Source: JAGXLC01 sp046545795 (GTDB taxonomy: Bacteria > Bacteroidota > Bacteroidia > Bacteroidales > UBA12077). From it: DNA of 13,136 nucleotides. The stretch covers positions 1 to 13,136 of the forward strand of contig JBKGZD010000065.1 of NCBI GenBank assembly GCA_046545795.1, written 5' to 3'. The notes under the pieces were generated by a model that saw only the letters and a program-made list of their open reading frames with translations, had not been told where the DNA came from and did not search any database. The translations under genes and the position numbers were made by a program. Positions 1-8,339 of this stretch are shown piece by piece (position 1 is the first letter of the stretch; each line of letters starts with the position of its first letter).

Positions 1-118
1 ATTCTTCAAAATATATCAAGATTAACCCAAAGCTTTAACTTATTTAAATTACCTCAGTAAATAATAGAAATAAATACCGAAGGAATTATTTTATTTTCAA
101 AACTTCACATTAATTTTA

Positions 119-126
119 TAAATTTG
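119..126 (+). promoter_or_regulatory. Bacteroidota-type -7 promoter element upstream of the first envelope gene
   Basis: TAAATTTG is an exact match to the Bacteroidota -7 consensus TAnnTTTG. A weak -33 candidate (TTTTC, 94-98) lies about 20 bases upstream. Transcription would begin near 133, giving a leader of about 20 bases to the ATG at 154. The element overlaps the upstream in-frame TTG at 124, which argues against that codon being the start. The rest of 1-118 is AT-rich and shows no gene. Confidence 0.5.
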
Positions 127-153
127 TTTGTTAGGTTTATAACAAAACGAAAA

Positions 154-3135
154 ATGAAAATTATACGCTACCCTCTCAGTTTTAATCATAAATCATATTG
201 TCTCCAAAAGCATATTTGCCGATACATGTTGATTGCAACTTTATTATTCAGTATCCATACAAATCCATTGTATTCACAGGAAACATATCAATTGAAAGAT
301 ATGTTTATGGATGCGGAGTCATGGTTTTACTTCCAGGATTATAAAAACTCCCTTCCTCTCTATCTTCAGATTTTAGATGCCTATCCTGAAAACCACAGTT
401 TTAATTATAAAGTCGGGATTTGTTATTTGAACATAGAAGGTGAAAAACATAAAGCAATTCCATACCTCGAAAAAGCAATAGAAAATACAACCTTTAATTA
501 TAGCGAAGAAGCATTTTATGAGAAAAAAGCTCCTGTTGATGCGATATTTTATCTGGCAAATGCCTATTTTATAGACAATCAAATAGACAAAGCTCTGGAA
601 ACTTATGAAAAATTTGAAGATAAAATTGAAGGGAAACGCTGGCTTTTCAGAAACATTGATTTTGACAATGCTTATCTTCAAAAGCAGAAAGAAAAATGCA
701 AAACAGCTAAAGAGCTTATGTCTAAGCCTGTAAACTACATGGCAGAGAACATAGGGGCACCTGTAAACACACCCCAGTCAGAATATAATCCGGTTATTTC
801 AGGAGACGAAAAGACTATGGTCTTTACGGCAGATAAAAAATTCTATACCGGTGTTTTCATGTCAAAGAAAAAAAACGGTGAGTGGGGTCCTCCACAAAAC
901 CTGCTTCCCCAACTGGGCATTGACGGAGACATAGAGACAACATCCCTCTCCCACGATGGGACTGAAATGTATCTCTACCGTGAAGATGACCTTGTTGGAA
1001 ATATATATGTTAGTCATTATGAGGACGGCAGATGGTCAAGGATTAAAAAACTAGGAGAAAACATTAATACCAAATACTGGGAAAGCCATGCCTTCATAAC
1101 ACAAGACGGGAATGAACTTTACTTCACAAGCAACAGAGAAGGAGGTGTTGGCGATCTGGATATATACAAAGCCAAGAAGAATGAAGACGGTACATGGGGA
1201 AAACCGGAAAACCTTGGCGAAACAATAAATACAGAGTGGAAAGAAGACACACCTTTCCTGACAAACAACGGTAAAACACTATTTTTTAGCTCAGAGGGGC
1301 ATAACAACATGGGTGGTTTTGACCTTTTTGTTGCCCATAAAACTGAAGACGGATGGACACAACCAAAAAACCTTGGGTATCCAATTAATTCAACTGACGA
1401 TGACCGGTTCATGAATCCTGTAAACAAAGGAAAAAATGCATACTATGCACACTTCAACGAAAAGGCAGAAGATGGAAAAGATATTTTTAAATATTACCTG
1501 AAAGATATTCCCGATACTGATTTTATTGATGTTGAGGGTGTTATAACATATGAATCCGAGGATAAAAAACAAAAAAAGGACTTCACAATAAACCTGGTAA
1601 ACACAAAAACAAACGATACCATAATAAAACTGAACCCCGAAGATCCAGAGGAAAACTTTACATATGAAACTCCTGATGGGAAACCACACCTGATATATCA
1701 AACCCCACTTCTGGAAGACAACAAGCAATATATTGTTTCAAAAGATTTCGAGATTAAGGAAAAATTTCCAACTCCTGTACTGGCAAAAGAGGACACTGAA
1801 GAGATTCAAACTAAACCGGCAATTAACCTGGATAAAGATGTATTCAGAGCAGATGCTAAAGATGACAATATCAAAATTAAGTTAAAGTTGCAAGGTGGTA
1901 ATAAATTGGTCGTGGATACATATCAAGAAGGAAAATTGGTGAATACAGAAGATTTCACTTTAGAAAGCGAAGATTTTATTTATGAATATACCCCTGATGA
2001 AAAAGAGACAAAACTCAAATTTCAGCTATTCGACAATGAGCAAAACATCCTTTCAAAAGATGTTTCAATATTCCCGGATACCACAAAAAAAGAAAAACCA
2101 CAAGAAGAATATGAAAAGTTAACAATACAGGAAAAAAGCGTTTCATTCGATGAAGGTAAGAAAAAAATAAAAATCCGACTTTCATTAGAGAAAGATTCAA
2201 AGCTTTATGTGGAAACATTTATGAAGGATTCACTCATTAACAAAGAAACATTTAATATTACCCAGGAAGAGTTCACATATGAATTCGAGCCAAAAGAAGG
2301 AAAAAGCAGGGTTAATTTTAAAATGATTGATAAGCTGGGTGCAATAAAAAACCAGGAAGTTGTTATTTCCCATATCCCTGTTAACAATGACCTGGAAAAA
2401 TTACTAAATACCATAGATACCCATGACCTGGAAAAATTATCAAGCATAATAGAAAGGGAAAGCTTATCAGAATTATCTTTACAACAACTCCTTGACTCCC
2501 TGTTTAGCCATAGTGATTCACTTAATATTGCTCAGGATACTGACATATTTTTGATAACAGCAACTCGATTAAAAGCAGGTGATCCGGAAAAATTTTATAA
2601 AGATTTAATAAACTTAGGTGACAAATCAATTCAAGAATTTTTATCCCAATATAACTGGGAGAAACTTGAATCCAATGAAAATATCCTGGGCTTATTAAAC
2701 TGGGGTGTACAGGAAAATAAAATTAAACAGCAATCCTATAGAGAATTGTTACGCAATTACCTTTCGGAATATTATACTACTGAGGAACTAAAAGAACTAA
2801 TTACACTTCTCTCAGATTTTGACCTTAACAATATATTAAGTAAACTGGGAGTAGAAGCATTAGACATTGTTACCACTGATGATTTAATCAGAATCATTCA
2901 GGAAAAAGATATTAATAATGATGAAGAAATCATAGCATTCTTAGAAAGCCAGGTTCTCCTGAACAAAGCATATGAAAGCAAAGATTTTGAAATTGCAAAA
3001 ATCTCAAAATCTGAACCAACGGAAAAAGGAAAACAGGTATATAAATATGTGATAAGCATCCTGGCAGGTCTGGTTATTCTGTTCCTGATAATACTATGGG
3101 TTAGAAGAAAAAAACAAAATTCAAAAAATGGTTAA
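154..3135 (+). CDS. Exported TPR/PD40 propeller protein with C-terminal membrane anchor
   Basis: Probable envelope scaffold protein; exact function unknown. ATG 154 is preferred over the in-frame TTG 124, which lies inside the -7 promoter element. ATG 226 is possible but would give a signal peptide with no positive charge. From 154 (993 aa) there is a basic N-region, a hydrophobic stretch MLIATLLFSI at 25-34 and a likely cleavage near LYSQ. A TPR-like helical domain follows (about 45-165), then PD40/WD40-like blades (about 212-449) with repeated YFTSN, DLDIY and GGFDLF signatures. Next come two related acidic beta-rich copies (about 563-640 and 663-741) and a helical region (about 745-960). 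One transmembrane segment at 965-983 is followed by the basic tail RRKKQNSKNG, which suggests that the tail is cytoplasmic and the bulk periplasmic. No OmpA domain is present, unlike the downstream paralogue, which starts 35 bases later. Confidence 0.85.
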   Translation: MKIIRYPLSFNHKSYCLQKHICRYMLIATLLFSIHTNPLYSQETYQLKDMFMDAESWFYFQDYKNSLPLYLQILDAYPENHSFNYKVGICYLNIEGEKHKAIPYLEKAIENTTFNYSEEAFYEKKAPVDAIFYLANAYFIDNQIDKALETYEKFEDKIEGKRWLFRNIDFDNAYLQKQKEKCKTAKELMSKPVNYMAENIGAPVNTPQSEYNPVISGDEKTMVFTADKKFYTGVFMSKKKNGEWGPPQNLLPQLGIDGDIETTSLSHDGTEMYLYREDDLVGNIYVSHYEDGRWSRIKKLGENINTKYWESHAFITQDGNELYFTSNREGGVGDLDIYKAKKNEDGTWGKPENLGETINTEWKEDTPFLTNNGKTLFFSSEGHNNMGGFDLFVAHKTEDGWTQPKNLGYPINSTDDDRFMNPVNKGKNAYYAHFNEKAEDGKDIFKYYLKDIPDTDFIDVEGVITYESEDKKQKKDFTINLVNTKTNDTIIKLNPEDPEENFTYETPDGKPHLIYQTPLLEDNKQYIVSKDFEIKEKFPTPVLAKEDTEEIQTKPAINLDKDVFRADAKDDNIKIKLKLQGGNKLVVDTYQEGKLVNTEDFTLESEDFIYEYTPDEKETKLKFQLFDNEQNILSKDVSIFPDTTKKEKPQEEYEKLTIQEKSVSFDEGKKKIKIRLSLEKDSKLYVETFMKDSLINKETFNITQEEFTYEFEPKEGKSRVNFKMIDKLGAIKNQEVVISHIPVNNDLEKLLNTIDTHDLEKLSSIIERESLSELSLQQLLDSLFSHSDSLNIAQDTDIFLITATRLKAGDPEKFYKDLINLGDKSIQEFLSQYNWEKLESNENILGLLNWGVQENKIKQQSYRELLRNYLSEYYTTEELKELITLLSDFDLNNILSKLGVEALDIVTTDDLIRIIQEKDINNDEEIIAFLESQVLLNKAYESKDFEIAKISKSEPTEKGKQVYKYVISILAGLVILFLIILWVRRKKQNSKNG

Positions 3136-3142
3136 TAATTAT

Positions 3143-3150
3143 TATATTTG
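3143..3150 (+). promoter_or_regulatory. -7 promoter element upstream of the OmpA-type paralogue
   Basis: TATATTTG matches TAnnTTTG exactly and lies 20 bases before the ATG at 3171, just after the stop codon of the preceding gene. No clear -33 TTTG is visible. The second gene may therefore have its own promoter in addition to read-through from the first. AT-rich sequence makes chance matches fairly likely. Confidence 0.45.
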
Positions 3151-3170
3151 ATTTAATAAGCAATCAAAAT

Positions 3171-5462
3171 ATGAAACACTTCATACTGTTGTTTTTTCTA
3201 ACATTAACCCTTACAAATGGTCTAACTCAGGAAAACAGTCAAAAGCCATCGGAATTATTTCAAGATGCTGAATATTACAGATTATATGAAGAATATTCCG
3301 AAGCACTTCCACTTTATCAGCAATTAATAAACGATGGTTATGATAACGCACACATCAATTACAGGATTGGAGAGTGTTATCTTGAACTTGCCGGCCATAA
3401 GGAAAGAGCCATACCCTTTCTTGAGAAAGCGGTTGAAAACATTAATAAAAAATTCAAAGAAGGTTCTTTAAAAGAAACAGGTGCACCTGTCTATTCTATA
3501 TTCTACCTTGGTAAGGCATACCAGGTAAACGACCAACTGGACAAAGCCCTTAGAACCTATAATAAATTCCTGGAACAGATTGGTGAGAAAGAGAAAGATG
3601 AGTACAACATGAGTTTTGTTGAAAAGCAAATTCAATCATGTAAAAACGCTAAAGAACTAATGAAAGAACCTCTTCCGGTAACCATTGAAAACCTTGGAGA
3701 CTCAATTAATTCATCCAACCCCAACACAAGACCTGCAATAAACAGCAAACAAACAAGGATAGTCTATGTCAATAAGCTGAAGTTTTATGACGCCGTTTTC
3801 ATGGCAGAAAAGAAAGGTGGAAAATGGAAAGAACCGGTAAATCTTACACCGCAAATAAAAAGCGACGGTAATTTTTATCCCACTTCACTTAACAAAAAGG
3901 GTGATAAACTAATTCTGATGAAGTCAAGTCGCTACAAAGGCGATCTATACATTTCAAAATTTGATAAAGAAAACAATCAATGGAAAGAACCAGAGAAACT
4001 GGGAAAAAACATAAATACAAACAACTGGGAAACACATGGACACTTGTGTAACGATGGGAAAACACTCTATTTTACCAGCAATCGAAAAGAAGGGATGGGA
4101 GGATTAGATATCTACGTTTCTCATTATAACGAAGACAATAAGGAATGGGGTCCGGCGAAGAATCTCGGTAAAAATATAAACACCCCCTATAACGAAGAAA
4201 CCCCTTTTTTAACAGATGGTGGAGAAAAAATTTATTTTAGCTCACAAGGACACTGCGGAATGGGGGGCTTCGATATTTTTTACAGCGAAAAACTAGAAGA
4301 TGGAAGTTGGTCTGAACCAATAAATGCAGGCTATCCAATCAATACTACTGACGATGACTTGTTTTATCAGCCTGTAAATAAAGGTAAAGATGGTTACATG
4401 TCAAGATTTCGGCCAGACGGATTTGGAAATTCCGATATTTATAAAATTACTTACACTCCAGAAGACACAATTTCTAAAGCACATCTTAAAGGAGCTATTT
4501 ATCCTCCCCATGGAGAAACTATAACCCCGGGACAACTGAAAATAAATATACAAAATACTGATGATGACGGAAAAAAATATAAACCTTCACTGACCGATTC
4601 CGCAACATTTTCAGAAGAGCTCAGGCCGGGAGAATATAAGATCGTCATTGAAGCTGAAGAAAAATACAAACCCATTGAGAAAACAATAGCCATTAGAAAA
4701 GAATACAAAAGAAAATCATATCCTGTAGCATTTAACCTTAAACCCAAAACTTTACCAATAGAAGGATCTTTGAAAGTTCAAAATATATATTTCGATTTTA
4801 ATGACTATAGCATTCCGGATACCTCAAAGACAGGATTAGATAATCTTGTCAAAGCCATGAAAAAATACCCGGATATAAATTTAGAAATTACAGGTCATAC
4901 CGATTCTATAGGTAATAAAGAATACAATAAACGTTTATCCCAAAAAAGAGCCCAATCTGTAATTAATTATATTAAACAACAGGGAATCCCGGAAGACAAA
5001 CTATCCATGGAAGCCGAAGGTGAAGAACATCCCGTGGCAATGAATACCCTGCAGAACGGCAAGGATAGTCCGGAAGGCAGACAATATAACCGCAGAGTTG
5101 AATTAATGCCGGTTTCTTCAGATAATAAATATATTATTGAAAACGTATCAAAAATCCCAAATGAACTAAGAAACAAAGGACAGGTATTTTATTGTGTACT
5201 GCTAACAAGAGAAAAAGAACAGCTACCCGGCAATTACTTTGAGCGTTTTTCTTCGCTACAAGATTATACCATCAAGGAATATTCGAATGGACAATATTTT
5301 TATGTGATGGGTAAATTCACAGAGCAGGGCAATGCAATCGAACCTTTCAAAAAAGCTCTTGAAGCTGGTTTTAACAAAACCCGGATAATATCAAGCTATA
5401 AACTACAAGACATTGTTAATCTAAATAAAGAAGAAACCAGGGAAGAGTTAATCAATGAATAA
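3171..5462 (+). CDS. PorE-like exported TPR-PD40-OmpA protein with SPOR-like C-terminus
   Basis: Probable periplasmic or outer-membrane-associated peptidoglycan-binding scaffold. The 763-aa product starts with a signal peptide (hydrophobic residues 4-15, cleavage near 18-20) with no lipobox cysteine. A TPR-like domain (about 20-165) and PD40 blades (about 184-428) closely match the upstream protein, sharing YFTSNR, ETPFLT and GGFDIF, and also YPINTTDDD (YPINSTDDD upstream). A small beta domain (about 435-525) follows in the position of the carboxypeptidase-regulatory-like domain of PorE. The OmpA domain (about 533-649) contains TGHTDSIG and RLSQKRA; D578 and R593 have the 15-residue spacing of the diaminopimelate-binding pair in OmpA. 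The last part (about 671-744) looks like a SPOR domain, with YFYVMGKF and a following helix. The domain order resembles PorE of the type IX secretion system, but many related Bacteroidota proteins exist, so orthology is not claimed. Confidence 0.88.
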   Translation: MKHFILLFFLTLTLTNGLTQENSQKPSELFQDAEYYRLYEEYSEALPLYQQLINDGYDNAHINYRIGECYLELAGHKERAIPFLEKAVENINKKFKEGSLKETGAPVYSIFYLGKAYQVNDQLDKALRTYNKFLEQIGEKEKDEYNMSFVEKQIQSCKNAKELMKEPLPVTIENLGDSINSSNPNTRPAINSKQTRIVYVNKLKFYDAVFMAEKKGGKWKEPVNLTPQIKSDGNFYPTSLNKKGDKLILMKSSRYKGDLYISKFDKENNQWKEPEKLGKNINTNNWETHGHLCNDGKTLYFTSNRKEGMGGLDIYVSHYNEDNKEWGPAKNLGKNINTPYNEETPFLTDGGEKIYFSSQGHCGMGGFDIFYSEKLEDGSWSEPINAGYPINTTDDDLFYQPVNKGKDGYMSRFRPDGFGNSDIYKITYTPEDTISKAHLKGAIYPPHGETITPGQLKINIQNTDDDGKKYKPSLTDSATFSEELRPGEYKIVIEAEEKYKPIEKTIAIRKEYKRKSYPVAFNLKPKTLPIEGSLKVQNIYFDFNDYSIPDTSKTGLDNLVKAMKKYPDINLEITGHTDSIGNKEYNKRLSQKRAQSVINYIKQQGIPEDKLSMEAEGEEHPVAMNTLQNGKDSPEGRQYNRRVELMPVSSDNKYIIENVSKIPNELRNKGQVFYCVLLTREKEQLPGNYFERFSSLQDYTIKEYSNGQYFYVMGKFTEQGNAIEPFKKALEAGFNKTRIISSYKLQDIVNLNKEETREELINE

Positions 5463-5486
5463 TAATTAACATAAAACGCAACGATA

Positions 5487-6029
5487 TTGGGAATTCTGGA
5501 AGCACAAAACATCAACCTAAGAGCCGTCGAACCAACTGATGCGGAACTAATATATGAATGGGAAAATGACACTTCTATCTGGTATGCCGGAAACACAATA
5601 GAACCTTTCTCAAGACATGTTATTGAGCAGTACGCTAAAAATGCTCAGTATGATCTTATCCAATCAAAGCAATTGCGCCTGATGATAGACTTAAAAAGTG
5701 AATCCCCTGGCGAACAAAAAACTATAGGGAGCATAGATCTTTTCGATATTAACATGATCCATCAGCGTGCAGGCGTGGGAATTCTTATTCATAAAAAAAA
5801 TCACCGCCAAAAAGGATATGCCTACGAAGCTCTCCAGACAATAATAAAATATGCCAAAGATGTACTTTTTCTGCATCAGCTCTATTGCAATATAGATTTT
5901 GACAACAGCCCCAGCATCAAATTATTTGAAAAAGCTGGTTTTAAACAAACCGGGATAAAAAAGGAATGGATAAGAACAGAGCAAGGCTGGAAAGATGAAT
6001 ATTTCTACCAGATTATTTTAAAGAGTTAA
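5487..6029 (+). CDS. GNAT family N-acetyltransferase (RimJ/RimL/SpeG-like)
   Basis: Predicted cytoplasmic acetyltransferase using acetyl-CoA; the acceptor is unknown and could be a polyamine, a protein N-terminus or a small amine. The 180-aa length is normal for the RimJ/RimL-SpeG branch. The N-terminal LRAVEPTD (11-18) and YEWEND (23-28) are typical of that branch. The acetyl-CoA pyrophosphate loop is HRQKGYAYEAL (106-116), and the C-terminal DNSPSIKLFEKAGF (139-152) is the usual motif B region. The start is taken as TTG 5487: an in-frame stop lies at 5472-5474, no ATG occurs before residue 66, and the family motif begins just after the TTG. The gene begins 24 bases after the OmpA-type gene and is probably cotranscribed with it. 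Its 3' end overlaps the opposing gene by 17 bases. Confidence 0.85.
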   Translation: MGILEAQNINLRAVEPTDAELIYEWENDTSIWYAGNTIEPFSRHVIEQYAKNAQYDLIQSKQLRLMIDLKSESPGEQKTIGSIDLFDINMIHQRAGVGILIHKKNHRQKGYAYEALQTIIKYAKDVLFLHQLYCNIDFDNSPSIKLFEKAGFKQTGIKKEWIRTEQGWKDEYFYQIILKS

Positions 6030-6474
6030 GTTCATCATATCCGGGGATATTTTTAATAAAACTATAAGAACCTTTATTGTAATCAACTCTGCAGCAATAA
6101 TGATCTATACCGTTGGTTACGACCAGAAAAGGAACCTTCAGACGTAGATTGTACAAAGCAATCTGGTCAAACTGCTTTTGGGTGATTTTTACATCCGGGG
6201 CTTTGCATTCAACAATCAGAGAAGGGACAAAATCACGATTATAAGATACAATATCTGCGCGGTAACGAAATCTTTCCAATTCAAATGCCATTTCAATATG
6301 TAAAAGGTTTGGAGGATACTTTTTTTCCCGGATAAGATACTTAATAAAATTTTGTCGCACCCACTCCTCAGGAGTCAGTGCAATAAACTTCTTTCTGATT
6401 TCATCAAAAATGTATTTTTTTTGTTCCTTTGTAGTAATTTTAAAAGAATAACTTGGTAAATTTAACTGCCGCAT
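6013..6474 (-). CDS. Stand-alone HsdR N-terminal-like PD-(D/E)XK protein
   Basis: A 153-aa protein resembling only the N-terminal nuclease domain of type I restriction HsdR subunits (HSDR_N-type family). The likely PD-(D/E)XK core is E61, D74 in YRAD, E89-C-K91 in VECKAPD, and a Q104xxxY108 motif, so the catalytic residues appear intact. There is no helicase region and no hsdM or hsdS nearby, so it is not part of a visible restriction system. Its actual role is unknown; small proteins of this family are common beside holA in Bacteroidota, which suggests a DNA-related housekeeping role (family knowledge plus inference). It is divergent from the AMP nucleosidase operon across 61 bases and has a good promoter match of its own. 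Its stop overlaps the GNAT gene tail to tail. Confidence 0.82.
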   Translation of the reverse strand: MRQLNLPSYSFKITTKEQKKYIFDEIRKKFIALTPEEWVRQNFIKYLIREKKYPPNLLHIEMAFELERFRYRADIVSYNRDFVPSLIVECKAPDVKITQKQFDQIALYNLRLKVPFLVVTNGIDHYCCRVDYNKGSYSFIKNIPGYDELNSLK

Positions 6475-6500
6475 AAATTATTACATAAATAAGCCTTGTT

Positions 6501-6531
6501 CAAAGGTATAAGATAACTCTAAAAAAACAAG
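6501..6531 (-). promoter_or_regulatory. Minus-strand promoter for the HsdR_N-like gene
   Basis: On the minus strand the -7 element TACCTTTG (6508 down to 6501) matches TAnnTTTG exactly. A CTTG at 6531-6528 sits 19 bases upstream in the position of the -33 TTTG element. The predicted leader is about 20 bases to the ATG at 6474. The divergent + strand operon must also initiate in or near this 61-base gap, but no equally good + strand match is visible. Confidence 0.5.
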
Positions 6532-6535
6532 ATAT

Positions 6536-7309
6536 ATGGATACAAAAGAAAGCATTGTAAAAGATTGGCTGCCAAGATATACAGGAAGCACACTGGAAAA
6601 CTTCGGAGATCATATTTTATTGACGAATTTTCAAAATTACCTGGAACTATTCACTGAAATGCAGGGTACTCAAATTGTTGACCCTTCAGCTCAAATGCCT
6701 GTGGCGACAGCAAATGGAATCACCATGATAAATTTTGGAATGGGTAGTGCAAATGCGGCTACAATAATGGATTTACTTAGTGCAATAAAACCCAAAGCTG
6801 CACTTTTCCTGGGTAAGTGCGGCGGACTTAAAAAGAAGAACAAGGTTGGTGATTTCATATTACCAATAGCGGCCATAAGAAGCGAAGGAACATCAAATGA
6901 TTACCTTCCACCGGAAGTTCCTGCTCTCCCAGCCTTTAATCTACAGCGTGCTGTTTCGGGTGTTTTACGAGACATGGGGCGCGACTATTGGACAGGGACA
7001 ATTTTTACTACAAATAAACGTGTCTGGGAATATGATGAGCGATTTAAAAAATACCTCAGAAAAACACGATCTATGGCAATAGATATGGAAAGTGCCACTA
7101 TTTTCATCGTTGGATTTGCAAACGAAATTCCTTCTGGCGCTCTCTTATTGGTTACCGATCAACCTATGATTTCAACAGGAGTAAAAACAAAAAAAAGTGA
7201 TCAGCTTATCACAGGAAAGTTTACTGAACAACATGTCGAAGCCGGAATTAAATCACTAAAAGAAATTATTCATCACGGACGCAGTGTAAAACACCTGAAA
7301 TTTTCATAA
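6536..7309 (+). CDS. amn: AMP nucleosidase, short Bacteroidota form
   Basis: Predicted to hydrolyse AMP to adenine and ribose 5-phosphate in purine salvage, in the cytoplasm. The 257-aa protein is a PNP/UDP phosphorylase-fold enzyme: GMGSANAA (68-75), LGKCGGL (92-98), the nucleoside-binding MAIDMES (180-186) and the late TDQPM (207-211) are all present. Escherichia coli Amn is about 484 aa with an extra N-terminal regulatory domain; this version consists essentially of the catalytic domain, as is usual in Bacteroidota. ATG 6536 follows an A-rich leader. It heads a tight + strand run, with holA beginning 14 bases after its stop. Another purine nucleosidase or phosphorylase specificity cannot be excluded from sequence alone, but the overall pattern fits AMP nucleosidase best. 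Confidence 0.88.
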   Translation: MDTKESIVKDWLPRYTGSTLENFGDHILLTNFQNYLELFTEMQGTQIVDPSAQMPVATANGITMINFGMGSANAATIMDLLSAIKPKAALFLGKCGGLKKKNKVGDFILPIAAIRSEGTSNDYLPPEVPALPAFNLQRAVSGVLRDMGRDYWTGTIFTTNKRVWEYDERFKKYLRKTRSMAIDMESATIFIVGFANEIPSGALLLVTDQPMISTGVKTKKSDQLITGKFTEQHVEAGIKSLKEIIHHGRSVKHLKFS

Positions 7310-7323
7310 AGAGCAGAACTAAT

Positions 7324-8328
7324 ATGACATATAACGAAATAATAAAAGAATTAGAAAGTAAAATATATCGTCCAGTATACTTTTTATCCGGCGATGAGCC
7401 ATATTTCATTGATAAAATAACAGAATACATTCAAAAAAACGTACTGCCTGAAGCTGAGCGTTCTTTCAACCAAACCGTACTTTACGGGAAAGAAACAACA
7501 ATAGAGGATGTGATTAACACTGCCCGCAGATACCCTATGATGTCAAACCATCAAGTGGTCATTGTAAAAGAAGCTCAGAATATAAATAACTTAAAGCCCC
7601 TTACACACTACCTTGAAAAACCACAAAAGTCAACTGTCCTGGTAGTTAATTATAAATACAAAACTATTGATAAAAGAACAAAGTTATTTAAGGTACTAAA
7701 AGACAAAGCTGTCCTATTCGAATCCAATAAAATTAAGGAACACAAAATTCCTCTTTGGATTTCAAAATACCTGTCCAGCAAAAATGTTAAAATATCTGAC
7801 AAAGCCGCTGCCTTACTATCAGAATACCTGGGAAATGATCTGAACAAAATTACCCATGAAATAGATAAACTATTCCTGGCTTTGCCAAAGGGACAAGCGA
7901 ACATAGAACCCGCAGATATAGAAAGAAATATTGGTATCAGTAAAGATTATAATGTTTTCGAATTAAACCAGGCATTTGCTGAAAAAAATGTTGTGAAAGC
8001 AAACCTTATTATTAATCACTTTGCAAAAAACCCCACAGAAAATCCGATGCCGAAAATCATAGGCTCCTTGTACTATTTTTTCAGCAAAGTACTGGGATAT
8101 CATTTTGTAAATAAAAAAAGTTCAGAAAAAGAAATTGCTAACGCTATAAAAGCAAATCCAAAGATGATTTGGCAATATAAAAAAGCAGCAAAAAAATATG
8201 ACCCAAATAAACTTGCCAGAATCATTGGATACCTACGAGAATATGATTTAAAATCAAAAGGAATAAACAACACAGGAACCCCTGATGGAGAATTGCTCAG
8301 AGAATTAGTCTTCAAAATTTTACATTAA
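7324..8328 (+). CDS. holA: DNA polymerase III delta subunit
   Basis: Clamp-loader subunit that binds and opens the beta sliding clamp during replication. The 334-aa length is normal. The N-terminal domain begins with the characteristic VYFLSGDEPYFID (18-30). The middle contains the lid-like helical region with LSEYLGNDLNKITHEIDKL. The C-terminal DELTA domain contains NPMPKIIGSLYYFFSKVLGY and the terminal GELLRELVFKIL. Like other delta subunits it is an AAA+-fold protein without a usable Walker A motif. It lies 14 bases after the AMP nucleosidase gene and 11 bases before the rhomboid gene, so all are likely on one transcript. Confidence 0.93.
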   Translation: MTYNEIIKELESKIYRPVYFLSGDEPYFIDKITEYIQKNVLPEAERSFNQTVLYGKETTIEDVINTARRYPMMSNHQVVIVKEAQNINNLKPLTHYLEKPQKSTVLVVNYKYKTIDKRTKLFKVLKDKAVLFESNKIKEHKIPLWISKYLSSKNVKISDKAAALLSEYLGNDLNKITHEIDKLFLALPKGQANIEPADIERNIGISKDYNVFELNQAFAEKNVVKANLIINHFAKNPTENPMPKIIGSLYYFFSKVLGYHFVNKKSSEKEIANAIKANPKMIWQYKKAAKKYDPNKLARIIGYLREYDLKSKGINNTGTPDGELLRELVFKILH

Positions 8329-8339
8329 AACTTCGAATT

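Noticed and set aside
6013..6474. A type I restriction-modification locus
   Set aside because: Only an HsdR N-terminal-like domain is present, with no helicase part, methylase or specificity gene within the window.
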